From Alcanivorax jadensis T9 (GTDB lineage Bacteria > Pseudomonadota > Gammaproteobacteria > Pseudomonadales > Alcanivoracaceae), in the NCBI RefSeq assembly GCF_000756655.1, contig NZ_ARXU01000003.1, positions 62,001 through 126,000 of the forward strand: a stretch of 64,000 bases of DNA, written 5' to 3'. The notes below the pieces were generated by a model. It searched no databases and was not told the origin of the DNA. It worked only from the letters and a program-made list of their open reading frames with translations. Positions within the stretch are counted from its first letter, which is position 1, and each line of letters starts with the position of its first letter. The translations under genes were made by a program, and so were the position numbers. This document shows, one piece after another, positions 16,753 to 26,917 of this stretch.

Positions 16753-17118
16753 TCAAGCTTGCCCGCACTTAGCAAGCAGCTTGTCGAATAGCTTGCCAAG
16801 CTGGTCGGTGACTTCTGCCGGGTCCGGATGATCCACTCGTCCGCGAACCAGCAAAATAATGTCCAGACCTGCCAGTTTATCCTGCCTCAATCGGAACTGT
16901 TCCCGGGCTCTGCGTTTGACGCAACCACGGTCAACGGCACGTTTGGCACGCTTGCGACCAATCACCAGTCCCAACCGGGGCAGAGCCTGCTGGTTGGGAC
17001 AGGCCAATAGCAAAAACGCCGCATTCCCCACCTTCCATTTGGAGTGGTCGAATACGGTCTGATATTGGGGTCCGGTGAGAAGTCTGTGCTGGCGGGTAAA
17101 AGCCCGGGTTATTGGCAC
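16753..17118 (-). CDS. rnpA: Ribonuclease P protein component
   Basis: Protein subunit of RNase P, 121 aa, which helps the catalytic RNA remove tRNA 5' leaders. The family signature KRAKRAVDRGCVKRRAREQF, with the basic RNR-like helix, is present near residue 60. It starts with GTG at 17118, preceded by GAGGTAAC at good spacing. The gene lies between rpmH and yidC in the standard order, 38 bases behind rpmH. The next gene, normally yidD, is missing. Confidence 0.95.
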   Translation of the reverse strand: MPITRAFTRQHRLLTGPQYQTVFDHSKWKVGNAAFLLLACPNQQALPRLGLVIGRKRAKRAVDRGCVKRRAREQFRLRQDKLAGLDIILLVRGRVDHPDPAEVTDQLGKLFDKLLAKCGQA

Positions 17119-17156
17119 TGTTACCTCAGCCAGGAGGGCAGAGTAAAACGGTTGGC

Positions 17157-17291
17157 TCAGGCAGCCAACCGCTTACGACCCTTGGCACGACGAGCGGCCA
17201 GGATTTTGCGACCGTTTTTGGTCGCCATGCGAGCACGGAAACCGTGGGCACGTTTGCGCTTGAGTACGCTGGGCTGAAATGTGCGTTTCAT
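17157..17291 (-). CDS. rpmH: 50S ribosomal protein L34
   Basis: L34, 44 aa, with the invariant sequence [18 protein letters not shown] and a very basic C-terminus. The frame extends upstream to 17363, but the universal L34 start MKRTFQPS fixes the ATG at 17291, with a GGGGAAGA ribosome site. It is the first gene of the rpmH-rnpA-yidC unit that runs away from the origin. Confidence 0.98.
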
Positions 17292-17400
17292 GGTGTCTTC
17301 CCCATGGAATGAGACAGCAATTGGAAGGCCGGCAAGTCTAGGGAAAGCGAAATCCTCTGTCAATCAGCTTTTCAGGCAAGTTCAAGACGCGCTGGAGAGA

Positions 17401-17700
17401 ACTGTTAATAGAACTTAAATATTTAAATGTTTTTTGTAGTAGTAGTTATTATAGGGGAAAGCACTTTTTGTGGATAAGCGTGAAATCCCTATTTATATCA
17501 TTAGGTTGCGCCGTTAATAACTTGCGTACCATTGTGTGTAAGTACTGGGGATGAACGGGGGACGACCTGTCATTAAATGTGGGTATAAGTTGTACCTCCA
17601 GTTGTCCACCGGGTTGTACCTGCATTCCCGCACAGGGTTATGGTCCTAGTTATCCACAGAAATAAAGCCGGAAAAATCCCGGCTGCCCTGTGGATAGTTA
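17401..17700. other. oriC: Chromosomal replication origin (oriC)
   Basis: The 607-base gap between rpmH and dnaA contains an AT-rich stretch (about 17401-17456) and perfect DnaA boxes TGTGGATAA at 17469-17477 and TTATCCACA at 17650-17658. A one-mismatch box TGTGGATAG lies at 17689-17697, and a weaker box TTGTCCACC at 17602-17610. Three TAG triplets followed by TTA, TTA and TAG run from 17437 to 17454, then GGG and a spacer, then the first DnaA box; this is the layout described for DnaA-trio unwinding elements. Position between rpmH and dnaA matches pseudomonad-type origins. Promoters for both genes must also lie here. Confidence 0.88.
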
Positions 17701-17898
17701 TCGCTCTGAGGGGGTAGAATGACGGGCTCGATTCCGGTTCTTTGACCGAATTTTCATTCAGTTCATAAAAGACGATTCAGGGCCCAAGAGTGCCGCTGGA
17801 CTGTGATTTCTGTCGCGGTCGGGTCCCTTGTTCTTCCTCTTTTTGCCTTCGTGTAGAGAGAGGGGCGCAGTATCGTTCCAGGATAATAAGGCGTGTGC

Positions 17899-19308
17899 GT
17901 GTCTGAAGAGCTCTGGCAACGCTGCCTGACTCGACTCGAGGATGAGTTGCCGTCACAGCAGTACAATATGTGGATTCGGCCATTACAGGTGGCTGCATCT
18001 GCGGATGGCGCCGAGCTGACGCTGTTTGCACCCAATCGGTTTGTGGTTGACTGGGTTCGTGACAAGTACATGGATCGCATCGGCGAGGTACTGGGCGAGC
18101 TGCAAAGTGGCGCGCTGCCCCAGTTGCGGCTGGAGGTGGGATCCAGCCGGATGCCCGCTCCGTCTGCCCAGTCGTCCTCTCCTGCCCCTGCCAGCCCCGC
18201 TACGCCATCTTCCGGTCATATGCGCACACCGGAGCTGGCGGAGAGCAAACCGCAGCCTACGGAGCTGGGAGGCGCCCGCAAGCATCGCAGTAATCTCAAC
18301 ACCGGGTTCACCTTTGCCACCTTTGTGGAGGGCAAGTCCAACCGCATGGCGGCGGCGGCGGCCCAGCAGGTGGCTGAGAACCCGGCCAGCCACGGCTACA
18401 ACCCCCTGCTGTTGTACGGGGGCGTGGGCCTGGGTAAGACCCACTTGATGCATGCGGTGGGCAACGAGTTGCTGCGACGCAACCCCAACGCCAAGGTGGT
18501 CTATCTACACAGTGAGCGTTTTGTCGCGGATATGATCTCGGCCCTGCGCAACAAGACCATCAATGAGTTCAAGCGCTTCTACCGGTCAGTGGATGCGCTG
18601 CTGATTGATGATATTCAATTCTTTGCAGGTAAAGAGCAGTCCCAGGAAGAGTTCTTCCACACCTTCAATGCGCTGCTGGAAAATGGCCAGCAGATCATTC
18701 TCACCTGTGACAAGTTTCCCAAGGAAGTGGATGGTCTCGAGGAGCGGCTCAAGAGTCGGTTCGGCTGGGGGTTGTCCCAGCCCATGGAGCCACCGGAGCT
18801 GGAAACCCGGGTAGCGATCCTGAAAAAGAAGGCGGAAGAAGCCAAGGTGGATCTGCCCAATGACGCGGCCTTCTTTATCGCGCAACGAATCCGTTCTAAT
18901 GTACGGGAACTGGAAGGGGCGTTGCGCCGGGTGATCGCCCATGTGCGTTTCACTGGTGCTCAGATAGATATCGGCCTGATCAAAGAAGCGCTAAAGGATC
19001 TGATTGCCCTGCAGGCGCGACAGATCAGCATCGACAATATTCAGCGTGTGGTGGCCGAGTACTACAAGATCAAGATCAATGATCTACTCTCTCCACGACG
19101 GACCCGCTCGGTGGCGAGACCGCGGCAGGTGGCCATGGCGTTGTCCAAGGAACTGACCAGCCATAGTCTGCCGGAGATCGGTGAAAATTTTGGTGGCCGT
19201 GATCACACCACCGTGTTGCATGCCTGTCGTAAGGTGTTGCAGCTGCGGGAATCCAATCCGGAAATCGAGGAAGATTACCAGAGCCTGTTACGGACGCTGA
19301 CGTCCTGA
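17899..19308 (+). CDS. dnaA: Chromosomal replication initiator DnaA
   Basis: AAA+ ATPase, 469 aa, that binds DnaA boxes in the adjacent oriC and opens the duplex. Domain I begins [20 protein letters not shown] and is followed by a Pro/Ser-rich linker. Walker [13 protein letters not shown] is near residue 174 and Walker [12 protein letters not shown] near 234. The C-terminal DNA-binding signature [13 protein letters not shown] is near 433. GTG at 17899 is preferred: AAGG lies seven bases ahead and the protein then begins like other DnaA proteins; an in-frame GTG at 17893 sits too close to that site. It leads the dnaA-dnaN-recF-gyrB series. Confidence 0.98.
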   Translation: MSEELWQRCLTRLEDELPSQQYNMWIRPLQVAASADGAELTLFAPNRFVVDWVRDKYMDRIGEVLGELQSGALPQLRLEVGSSRMPAPSAQSSSPAPASPATPSSGHMRTPELAESKPQPTELGGARKHRSNLNTGFTFATFVEGKSNRMAAAAAQQVAENPASHGYNPLLLYGGVGLGKTHLMHAVGNELLRRNPNAKVVYLHSERFVADMISALRNKTINEFKRFYRSVDALLIDDIQFFAGKEQSQEEFFHTFNALLENGQQIILTCDKFPKEVDGLEERLKSRFGWGLSQPMEPPELETRVAILKKKAEEAKVDLPNDAAFFIAQRIRSNVRELEGALRRVIAHVRFTGAQIDIGLIKEALKDLIALQARQISIDNIQRVVAEYYKIKINDLLSPRRTRSVARPRQVAMALSKELTSHSLPEIGENFGGRDHTTVLHACRKVLQLRESNPEIEEDYQSLLRTLTS

Positions 19309-19402
19309 CGGGGAACCCCGGCCCGGTGGCCGGCTCTGTGCATCATATGTAAAGGAAGGGCCTGGGAGCCTCTGGCCCAAATAACCAGAACGGGAAAGCG
19401 CG

Positions 19403-20503
19403 ATGAAATTCTCAATCAATAGAGAACAACTGCTCAAGCCCCTGCAACAGGTGGCTGCAGTGGTGGAAAAACGGCAAACCCTGCCGGTGCTGTCCAATGT
19501 CCTGCTGGAGGTGGGTGACGGGCAGCTTTCCATGACAGGCACCGATCTGGAACTGGAGCTGGTGGCTCGCCTGCCACTGGAAGGGGAGCATCAGGCCGGG
19601 GAAACCACGGTACCGGCACGCAAGCTGGTGGACATTGCCAAGAGTCTGCCGGCGGAAGCCGACATCCGTTTCGAGGTGGATGGCGAGCGCATGCTGGTTC
19701 GTTCAGGTCGCAGCCGTTTCACTCTCTCCACCCTGCCCGCGTCCGAGTTTCCCAATCTGGAAGAAGATGCTGCCGGTTCCAGCCTGGATATCCAGCCCGG
19801 CGTATTGCGCAGCCTGATCGACCGTACTGCCTTTTCCATGGCCCAGCAGGACGTGCGCTATTACCTCAATGGCATGCTGTTCGAGCTCAAGCCGGGCCGT
19901 CTGCGTGCCGTGGCCACCGATGGCCACCGCCTTGCCCTGTGCGATGCGGAGCTGGATGTGCCGGTAGAAGAAGCCTCGGTGATCCTGCCACGCAAAGGGG
20001 TGATGGAGCTGTCCCGTATTCTGGGTGATGCCGGCGAAAATGCCCGCCTGACCGTGGGTCGCAACCATGTCCGTATTGTGGTGGGCGCGATTACGTTTAC
20101 CTCCAAACTGGTTGATGGCAAGTTCCCCGAGTACGACCGGGTGATTCCCAAGGAAGGCTCGCGCACCATCATTGCCGACCGGGAAACCCTGCGCCAGGCC
20201 CTGGCCCGGGTAGCGATTCTGTCCAATGAGAAATACCGGGGTGTGCGGGTTCAGTTGTCCGAAGGCAGCCTGCGTATCGTGGCCAACAACCCGGAGCAGG
20301 AAGAAGCGGAAGAAGAAGTGTCCGTAGACTTCAATGGGCAGCCCCTGGAGATTGGTTTCAATGTGAGCTACCTGCTGGACGTGCTCAACACCATGGCAGG
20401 GACCCAGGCAGAGCTGGAGATGGGCGACAGCAACAGCAGCGCCCTGGTGCTGGATCCTGAGAGCAAGGCAGCCCTGTATGTGGTCATGCCCATGCGGCTC
20501 TGA
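19403..20503 (+). CDS. dnaN: DNA polymerase III beta subunit (sliding clamp)
   Basis: Ring-shaped processivity clamp, 366 aa, exactly the usual length. It begins MKFSINREQLLKPLQQVAAV and ends in the family C-terminus YVVMPMRL. Three repeats of the clamp fold can be followed, and the middle one contains YYLNGMLFELKPGRLRAVAT. The gene is 94 bases behind dnaA and is followed by a strong terminator, so recF and gyrB probably also have a promoter of their own. The ribosome site (GGGAAAG) is moderate. Confidence 0.98.
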   Translation: MKFSINREQLLKPLQQVAAVVEKRQTLPVLSNVLLEVGDGQLSMTGTDLELELVARLPLEGEHQAGETTVPARKLVDIAKSLPAEADIRFEVDGERMLVRSGRSRFTLSTLPASEFPNLEEDAAGSSLDIQPGVLRSLIDRTAFSMAQQDVRYYLNGMLFELKPGRLRAVATDGHRLALCDAELDVPVEEASVILPRKGVMELSRILGDAGENARLTVGRNHVRIVVGAITFTSKLVDGKFPEYDRVIPKEGSRTIIADRETLRQALARVAILSNEKYRGVRVQLSEGSLRIVANNPEQEEAEEEVSVDFNGQPLEIGFNVSYLLDVLNTMAGTQAELEMGDSNSSALVLDPESKAALYVVMPMRL

Positions 20504-20526
20504 TCAGCAGCCCCTGCTCCTCCCCA

Positions 20527-20556
20527 ATACCCGGCCACCGCGCCGGGTATTTTTTT
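20527..20556 (+). terminator. Rho-independent terminator after dnaN
   Basis: Nine-bp stem ATACCCGGC / GCCGGGTAT, six-base loop, then a run of seven T. It lies 24 bases after the dnaN stop. Confidence 0.92.
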
Positions 20557-20590
20557 GCCCGGCATCAGCCGGCTGCGGTAAAGGTATCGT

Positions 20591-20695
20591 TACCACAGAG
20601 CGCTCAGGGGTGAGATCCTTTGCGAAGCAGCACGGCGCCCTTTTGGTCGGAAATGGGGTTTCCTGAGTGAGCTCGGTGTCCTCTGTGGTGGAAAC
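20591..20695. repeat. CACAGAGG-type repeat between dnaN and recF
   Basis: The left arm has ACCACAGAG and the right arm has GTCCTCTGTGGTGGAAAC. About 40 bases of the right half align, with few changes, to the reverse complement of the region starting at 2927. It is a third arm set of the same dispersed element. Confidence 0.55.
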
Positions 20696-20800
20696 AGGTG
20701 TTAGCATCATCGCCCCTGCCCTCTCCCTGAGCTACAATCGGTGCAGTCATTTCTTGCTGCTGCGGCGGCTTCCCTGGTTGTTGTGGGTGGATTCCTTTCT

Positions 20801-21910
20801 ATGTTGAGCCGTCTCCAGCTTGGAGATTTTCGCAATTACCGCCAGTTGGATATTGCCCTCTCCCCTTCCCTCAATGTGATTCTTGGTGATAACGGCAGCG
20901 GCAAGACCAGCCTGCTGGAAGCCATCTATTTCATTGGTAGCGGGGGGCGGTCATTCCGTGGCGGCAGGTTGTCCCGGCTGGTCCGCGACGGTGCGCCCGC
21001 GGCCACCCTTTATGCGGAAGTATCCGCAGGCGAGAAGATCCACCGTTTGGGCGTGCGCCGGACTCCGGGTGGGATCGATGCCATCAAGCTCAACGGGGAA
21101 ACCCCCAGGGCCCTTAGTGAGGTGGCGGGTCTTCTGCCTGTTCTGGCTTTGCATCCCACGTCGGTAGAGCTGGTGTTTGGGGCTTCAGCCCTGCGCCGGC
21201 GGTTTATGGACTGGGGAATGTTCCACGTGGAACATGAATTTATGCCGGTATGGCGCACGGCTTCTGCGGCCCTGAAGCAGAGAAACGCCCTACTCCGTAC
21301 CGGGCGTCCGAACCCCCGTGAACTGGGGTTTTGGGACCAGCAACTGGCGCAGACTTCTGATAGAATCGAAGGGTTGCGTCGTAGCTATCTACAAGCCTTG
21401 CAGTCAGGCCTGGATGCGGTGTTGTCTCATCTTGCGCCGGAGTTGAAAATTCGGGTGCATCTACAGACGGGACTACAAAAAGACGAGAGCTATGCGGATG
21501 CCCTGGCTCGCCTCCGTCCTGACGATATCCGACGTGGGTTCAGTCAGGCAGGGTATCACCGCAGCGATATTCGTATCGAAACCCGGGGAGTGGTGGCGCG
21601 AGATCGCCTTTCCCGGGGCCAGGCCAAGCTGGTTGCCTATGGTCTGGTGCTGGCTCAGTTGCCGTTGATCAGCCAGGTAGGGAAAGTTTGTACCCTGCTG
21701 GTGGATGATCTGGCTGCTGAGCTGGACGAAGAACACCGTAATCAGATGCTGGGGTATCTGGCTTCCACTGGCCACCAGACCCTGATTACCGCACTGGATC
21801 AGCCCCAATGGGAGGCTGTGGTGCAGCAGAATAAAGCGTTACGGGCGATCGAGAGCAAAATGTTCCACGTGGAACATGGCCAACTTCGGCCCCTCACCGG
21901 GAGTGAATAA
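20801..21910 (+). CDS. recF: DNA replication and repair protein RecF
   Basis: SMC-like ATPase, 369 aa, that loads RecA at single-strand gaps with RecO and RecR. Walker A GDNGSGKTS is at residues 29-37. The ABC signature region LSRGQAKLVAYGLVLAQL and Walker B TLLVDDLAAELDEEH are near the C-terminus. ATG 20801 gives MLSRLQLGDFRNYRQL, the normal start; the frame also runs upstream to 20741 without family similarity. Unusually, the gene contains two identical 18-bp parS palindromes, both in the same frame, encoding MFHVEH at residues 140-145 and 354-359. It ends nine bases before gyrB. Confidence 0.97.
   Translation: MLSRLQLGDFRNYRQLDIALSPSLNVILGDNGSGKTSLLEAIYFIGSGGRSFRGGRLSRLVRDGAPAATLYAEVSAGEKIHRLGVRRTPGGIDAIKLNGETPRALSEVAGLLPVLALHPTSVELVFGASALRRRFMDWGMFHVEHEFMPVWRTASAALKQRNALLRTGRPNPRELGFWDQQLAQTSDRIEGLRRSYLQALQSGLDAVLSHLAPELKIRVHLQTGLQKDESYADALARLRPDDIRRGFSQAGYHRSDIRIETRGVVARDRLSRGQAKLVAYGLVLAQLPLISQVGKVCTLLVDDLAAELDEEHRNQMLGYLASTGHQTLITALDQPQWEAVVQQNKALRAIESKMFHVEHGQLRPLTGSE
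21219..21234. promoter_or_regulatory. parS: parS centromere-like site 1 (ParB binding), inside recF
   Basis: Perfect palindrome TGTTCCACGTGGAACA, flanked by A and T so that 18 bases are symmetrical. It matches the chromosomal parS consensus known from Pseudomonas (TGTTCCACGTGGAAC-type). It is about 3.5 kb from oriC, where parS sites normally cluster. The parA and parB genes are not in the window. Confidence 0.9.
21861..21876. promoter_or_regulatory. parS: parS centromere-like site 2 (ParB binding), near the end of recF
   Basis: Second perfect copy of TGTTCCACGTGGAACA, again with the outer A/T pair, 642 bases from the first and 34 bases before the end of recF. Two identical perfect copies so close to oriC argue strongly against chance. 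Confidence 0.9.
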
Positions 21911-24337
<2,427 letters not shown>

Positions 24338-24355
24338 TAACGAGTCGTTTTGATC

Positions 24356-24391
24356 GCAACAAAAAGGGGCCGTTTGGCCCTTTTTTGTTGC
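24356..24391 (+). terminator. Rho-independent terminator after gyrB
   Basis: Long stem GCAACAAAAAGGGGCC / GGCCCTTTTTTGTTGC with loop GTTT, 18 bases after the gyrB stop. The symmetric A and T tracts would let it work in both directions. Confidence 0.93.
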
Positions 24392-24681
24392 TGCCCTCCT
24401 CTCTTCCCCTTCTGCCCGTTGCTGTTCCGTTATTCCTGGCGTTGCCAGCAATCGTAAAAGCTGCTCTGAACATTATTCAATTTGTAACTATGTACGTTTA
24501 GTTTGTAAGTGTGGCTGGCGCAGTACCAGCTGAAAGGGCGTTCATGAGGGTCAGTGCCCTGGTAGCCGTACAAGGATGTTGTGAATTATCCGGACTCTTT
24601 TGCCCGGACTATCCGCTGCTATGTGGCGGCAATGCGAGGACCCGTAAAACCTCTCTGGTGATTAGGGATTCAAGGAGTCGC
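24392..24681. other. Gap without recognised feature before the small unknown gene
   Basis: About 290 bases after the gyrB terminator. An AT-rich stretch near 24470-24510 could hold the promoter of the small gene at 24682. An open frame from 24511 runs into that gene, but its first 57 codons have no ribosome site and no recognisable features. I see no RNA gene. Confidence 0.4.
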
Positions 24682-24903
24682 ATGGTGAAAAAGGAAAGGG
24701 ATTGCCGCGGCCGGCAGCGCCGCAGGGAAAAGCGGAGTGTCGGGATACAGCTGTTACGGCAGTTACCTTTGACGGGTATCGCTGGCTTGCTGCTATTGGC
24801 AATGGTGACGGTATTGATTCCGGCTTGTCAGGGGCTCAAGCCATCGGTTGGGCAGGAAGGCACATTGCCGCATAACTGGTTACCAGCGGCGCTAAGGGGG
24901 TAA
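24682..24903 (+). CDS. Small hypothetical membrane-anchored protein
   Basis: Unrecognised, 73 aa. A very basic N-terminus (KKERDCRGRQRRREKRS) is followed by one hydrophobic segment around GIAGLLLLAMVTVLI and then PACQGLKPS. The I-P-A-C junction faintly resembles a lipobox, but Pro at that place is unusual. AAGGAG lies six bases before the ATG, the best argument that it is translated. It has its own downstream terminator and sits between gyrB and the H-NS-family gene. It could be a spurious frame; no function can be assigned. Confidence 0.45.
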   Translation: MVKKERDCRGRQRRREKRSVGIQLLRQLPLTGIAGLLLLAMVTVLIPACQGLKPSVGQEGTLPHNWLPAALRG

Positions 24904-24912
24904 TAAGCGCAT

Positions 24913-24944
24913 AAAAAAAGCGAACCCTGACGGTTCGCTTTTTT
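24913..24944. terminator. Bidirectional terminator
   Basis: Stem AAAAAAAGCGAACC / GGTTCGCTTTTTT with a five-base loop. It lies between the small plus-strand gene and the stop of the minus-strand H-NS-family gene, and A and T tracts on the two sides suit both. Confidence 0.9.
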
Positions 24945-24970
24945 GTCGCGTGGTGCATAAACGTTGTCGC

Positions 24971-25330
24971 TTACTCGACCGCGAAATCTTCCAGCTTGGC
25001 GCCCTTCTCCAGTGCGCCTTGCAGCCACAACGGACGTTTGCCGCGGCCGGTCCAGGTGTTGCTACTATCGTTCGGATCGCGGTATTTCACCTTGGCCGGA
25101 CGACGCACACCGGTTTTCTTCTTGGCGGCTTTCTTGCGGGTGGCTTTCTTATTGCCGGCGGTATCCTTCAGCAATGCTTCCGGAGAGACGCCCAGATCCT
25201 TGGCCATTTTCTCAAGTACCGCCTGAGCATTCTTCAGCTCTGCCTTGCGCTTCTTGTCCAGTGCGGTTTCCGCTTGCTTGATCAGTTTTTCCAGTTCATC
25301 AACGGAAAGTTCATCAAGATTAATGCTCAT
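24971..25330 (-). CDS. H-NS family nucleoid-associated protein
   Basis: Small DNA-binding protein, 119 aa, expected to coat AT-rich DNA and silence transcription. The N-terminal half is a charged coiled coil (LDELSVDELEKLIKQAETAL onward) for oligomerisation. A Lys-rich linker (KKATRKKAAKKKTG) follows, then the H-NS C-terminal domain with YRDPNDSSNTWTGRGKRPLW, whose T-W-T-G-R-G-K-R-P loop enters the minor groove. ATG 25330 is chosen for the AAGGG upstream. It is a single gene ending at a bidirectional terminator. It belongs to the H-NS/BpH3 type, not MvaT. Confidence 0.9.
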   Translation of the reverse strand: MSINLDELSVDELEKLIKQAETALDKKRKAELKNAQAVLEKMAKDLGVSPEALLKDTAGNKKATRKKAAKKKTGVRRPAKVKYRDPNDSSNTWTGRGKRPLWLQGALEKGAKLEDFAVE

Positions 25331-25438
25331 TGAGTAGCCCTTGTTATCGATGATTAACAGCGGCACAAACTCTAGTTATTTTACCGGGGAAAGGCAATTA
25401 AACTCGTGGCAGGTGGACAATAAAAAACGATTTTAAAA

Positions 25439-26167
25439 TTATTGAGGGTAATGCTGGCGAATCCAGTTATTGGCTTCTTCGGTAATTTGTTTTGCCTTTT
25501 TGCCGTCACTGTCAATTGGTGGACTGATGCGCAGGGTAATCGTACCGGGTAAACGCATCCAGGAACGCGCTGGCCAGCAATTGCCACTGTTATGGCTGAT
25601 GGCCACAACCGGGACGCCAGCCTGACAGGCCAGCATGGAGCCACCATGATTGAACTTTCCCAAGGTGCCTGGTGCCTGGCGAGTGCCCTCCGGATAAATC
25701 ACCACGGGGATACCATCGTGCAGCCGTTGCTTGCCTTGCTGCAGTACGGATTTTAGTGCGGCACTGCCATTGCTACGATTGATGGTAATCGGTTTGAGCA
25801 GGGCCAGACCCCAGCCGAAGAACGGGAGCCACAGCAACTCGCGTTTGAGCACGGTGGCCTGTGGTCTGATCAGCAGTTGCATATAAAAGGTTTCGAAACT
25901 GCTCTGGTGATTGGCGAGAACCACGAAAGCCCCGGCAGGCAGGTTCTCACGTCCTTCCACTTGAATGCGTACGCCGTTAAGCCGTTGCAGCAACCACATG
26001 GCAAAGCCGGTCCACAGATTGACGAAATTATAGCGGCGGCGGTAGGGAAGGAAGGGGCCAATCAGTACGCAGAAAACACTGTGGATAATGCCGGCCAGGT
26101 TATACAGCACAAAAAACAGAACGCTGCGGATTTTGATGGGCAGCGAATAATGCGTGTGCTGGGTCAT
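25439..26167 (-). CDS. plsC: 1-acyl-sn-glycerol-3-phosphate acyltransferase
   Basis: Membrane enzyme, 242 aa, that adds the second acyl chain to lysophosphatidic acid to make phosphatidic acid. The N-terminal hydrophobic segment is followed by the catalytic motif NHQSSFE at residues 86-92 (His-x4-Glu, a common variant of HX4D) and the phosphate-binding motif YPEGTRQAPG near 156. ATG 26167 has AAGGA seven bases upstream and starts two bases after the gmhB stop, so gmhB and plsC form an operon, a frequent pairing. Extension of the frame upstream overlaps gmhB and is not supported. Confidence 0.92.
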   Translation of the reverse strand: MTQHTHYSLPIKIRSVLFFVLYNLAGIIHSVFCVLIGPFLPYRRRYNFVNLWTGFAMWLLQRLNGVRIQVEGRENLPAGAFVVLANHQSSFETFYMQLLIRPQATVLKRELLWLPFFGWGLALLKPITINRSNGSAALKSVLQQGKQRLHDGIPVVIYPEGTRQAPGTLGKFNHGGSMLACQAGVPVVAISHNSGNCWPARSWMRLPGTITLRISPPIDSDGKKAKQITEEANNWIRQHYPQ

Positions 26168-26169
26168 GC

Positions 26170-26712
26170 CTAATCCTTCAAAATATGATCCGTAAAATCC
26201 GCCAGGGAGTCGTATACATCGACATGGCCCAGCGCAGTCGGCAAGCCCTTGTCCTGTGTCTTTGCTCCCTTTCCGGTTAATACCAGTACAGGTTGGCAAC
26301 CACGGGCTACCCCGGCTTCCAGGTCTCGTAGGCTATCACCAATCAGGGGTGCGCCGGTGACATCGCCATACTCGGTAACAATCTGGTCGATCAGGCCGGG
26401 AGCGGGCTTGCGGCAGTCGCAACCATCGTCCGGCCCGTGGGGGCAATAAAACACCTTGCCCATCTCGCCGCCCGCTGCACGGACCAGTTCGCCCATCCGT
26501 TCATGCATGGCATCCAGTGTTGCCACATCAAAGTAGCCCCGGGCAATACCGGACTGGTTGGTAGCCACCACCACGGTATAGCCTGCCCGGCTGAGACGGG
26601 CGATGGCGTCAATGCTGCCCGGTAATGGAATCCACTCGTCCAGGGTCTTGATATAGGCGTCGGAGTCTTCGTTGATGACACCGTCACGGTCGAGGATGAT
26701 GAGTTTGTTCAT
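26170..26712 (-). CDS. gmhB: D-glycero-beta-D-manno-heptose-1,7-bisphosphate 7-phosphatase
   Basis: HAD-superfamily phosphatase, 180 aa, for ADP-heptose synthesis used in the lipopolysaccharide inner core. The nucleophile motif is LDRDGVINED at the N-terminus, with motif II VVVATNQSGIARGYF and the acidic motif IGDSLRDLEAG. The zinc-binding loop CPHGPDDGCDCRKP is specific to GmhB and related histidinol-phosphatase phosphatases. ATG 26712 gives MNKLIILDRDG. It is first in the gmhB-plsC operon. Between it and the glyS end lies a REP-like repeat. Confidence 0.93.
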   Translation of the reverse strand: MNKLIILDRDGVINEDSDAYIKTLDEWIPLPGSIDAIARLSRAGYTVVVATNQSGIARGYFDVATLDAMHERMGELVRAAGGEMGKVFYCPHGPDDGCDCRKPAPGLIDQIVTEYGDVTGAPLIGDSLRDLEAGVARGCQPVLVLTGKGAKTQDKGLPTALGHVDVYDSLADFTDHILKD

Positions 26713-26740
26713 GGATTCTTGCCCAATACCAATCATGTCC

Positions 26741-26834
26741 GTAGGAGCCATGCTCGCATGGCGAAAGGGTTACAGGTTACCAGCACGCTAGCGGAAAACG
26801 GGAAAGCCTTTCGCCATGCAAGCATAGCTCCTAC
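26741..26834. repeat. REP-like palindrome, class A (GTAGGAGC-ATGC type)
   Basis: The left arm starts GTAGGAGCCATGCTCGCATG and the right arm ends GCCATGCAAGCATAGCTCCT followed by AC. The arms are near-perfect inverted copies separated by about 40 bases. Close relatives are at 43337-43402, 62300-62345 and 62922-62985. Confidence 0.8.
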
Positions 26835-26859
26835 AGCGGGTTTCGCTTCGCGTTCAAAT

Positions 26860-26888
26860 CACAAAGGCCGCTGGAAAGCGGCCCTGTG
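26860..26888 (-). terminator. Hairpin after glyS
   Basis: Stem CACAAAGGCCGCT / AGCGGCCCTGTG with one bulge, 30 bases after the glyS stop, followed on the minus strand by a short ATTT. It is probably the glyQS terminator, though the T-run is weak on that strand. Confidence 0.55.
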
Positions 26889-26917
26889 TTTTTGCGTGCT
26901 TGCGTGCAAGCGCCAAT

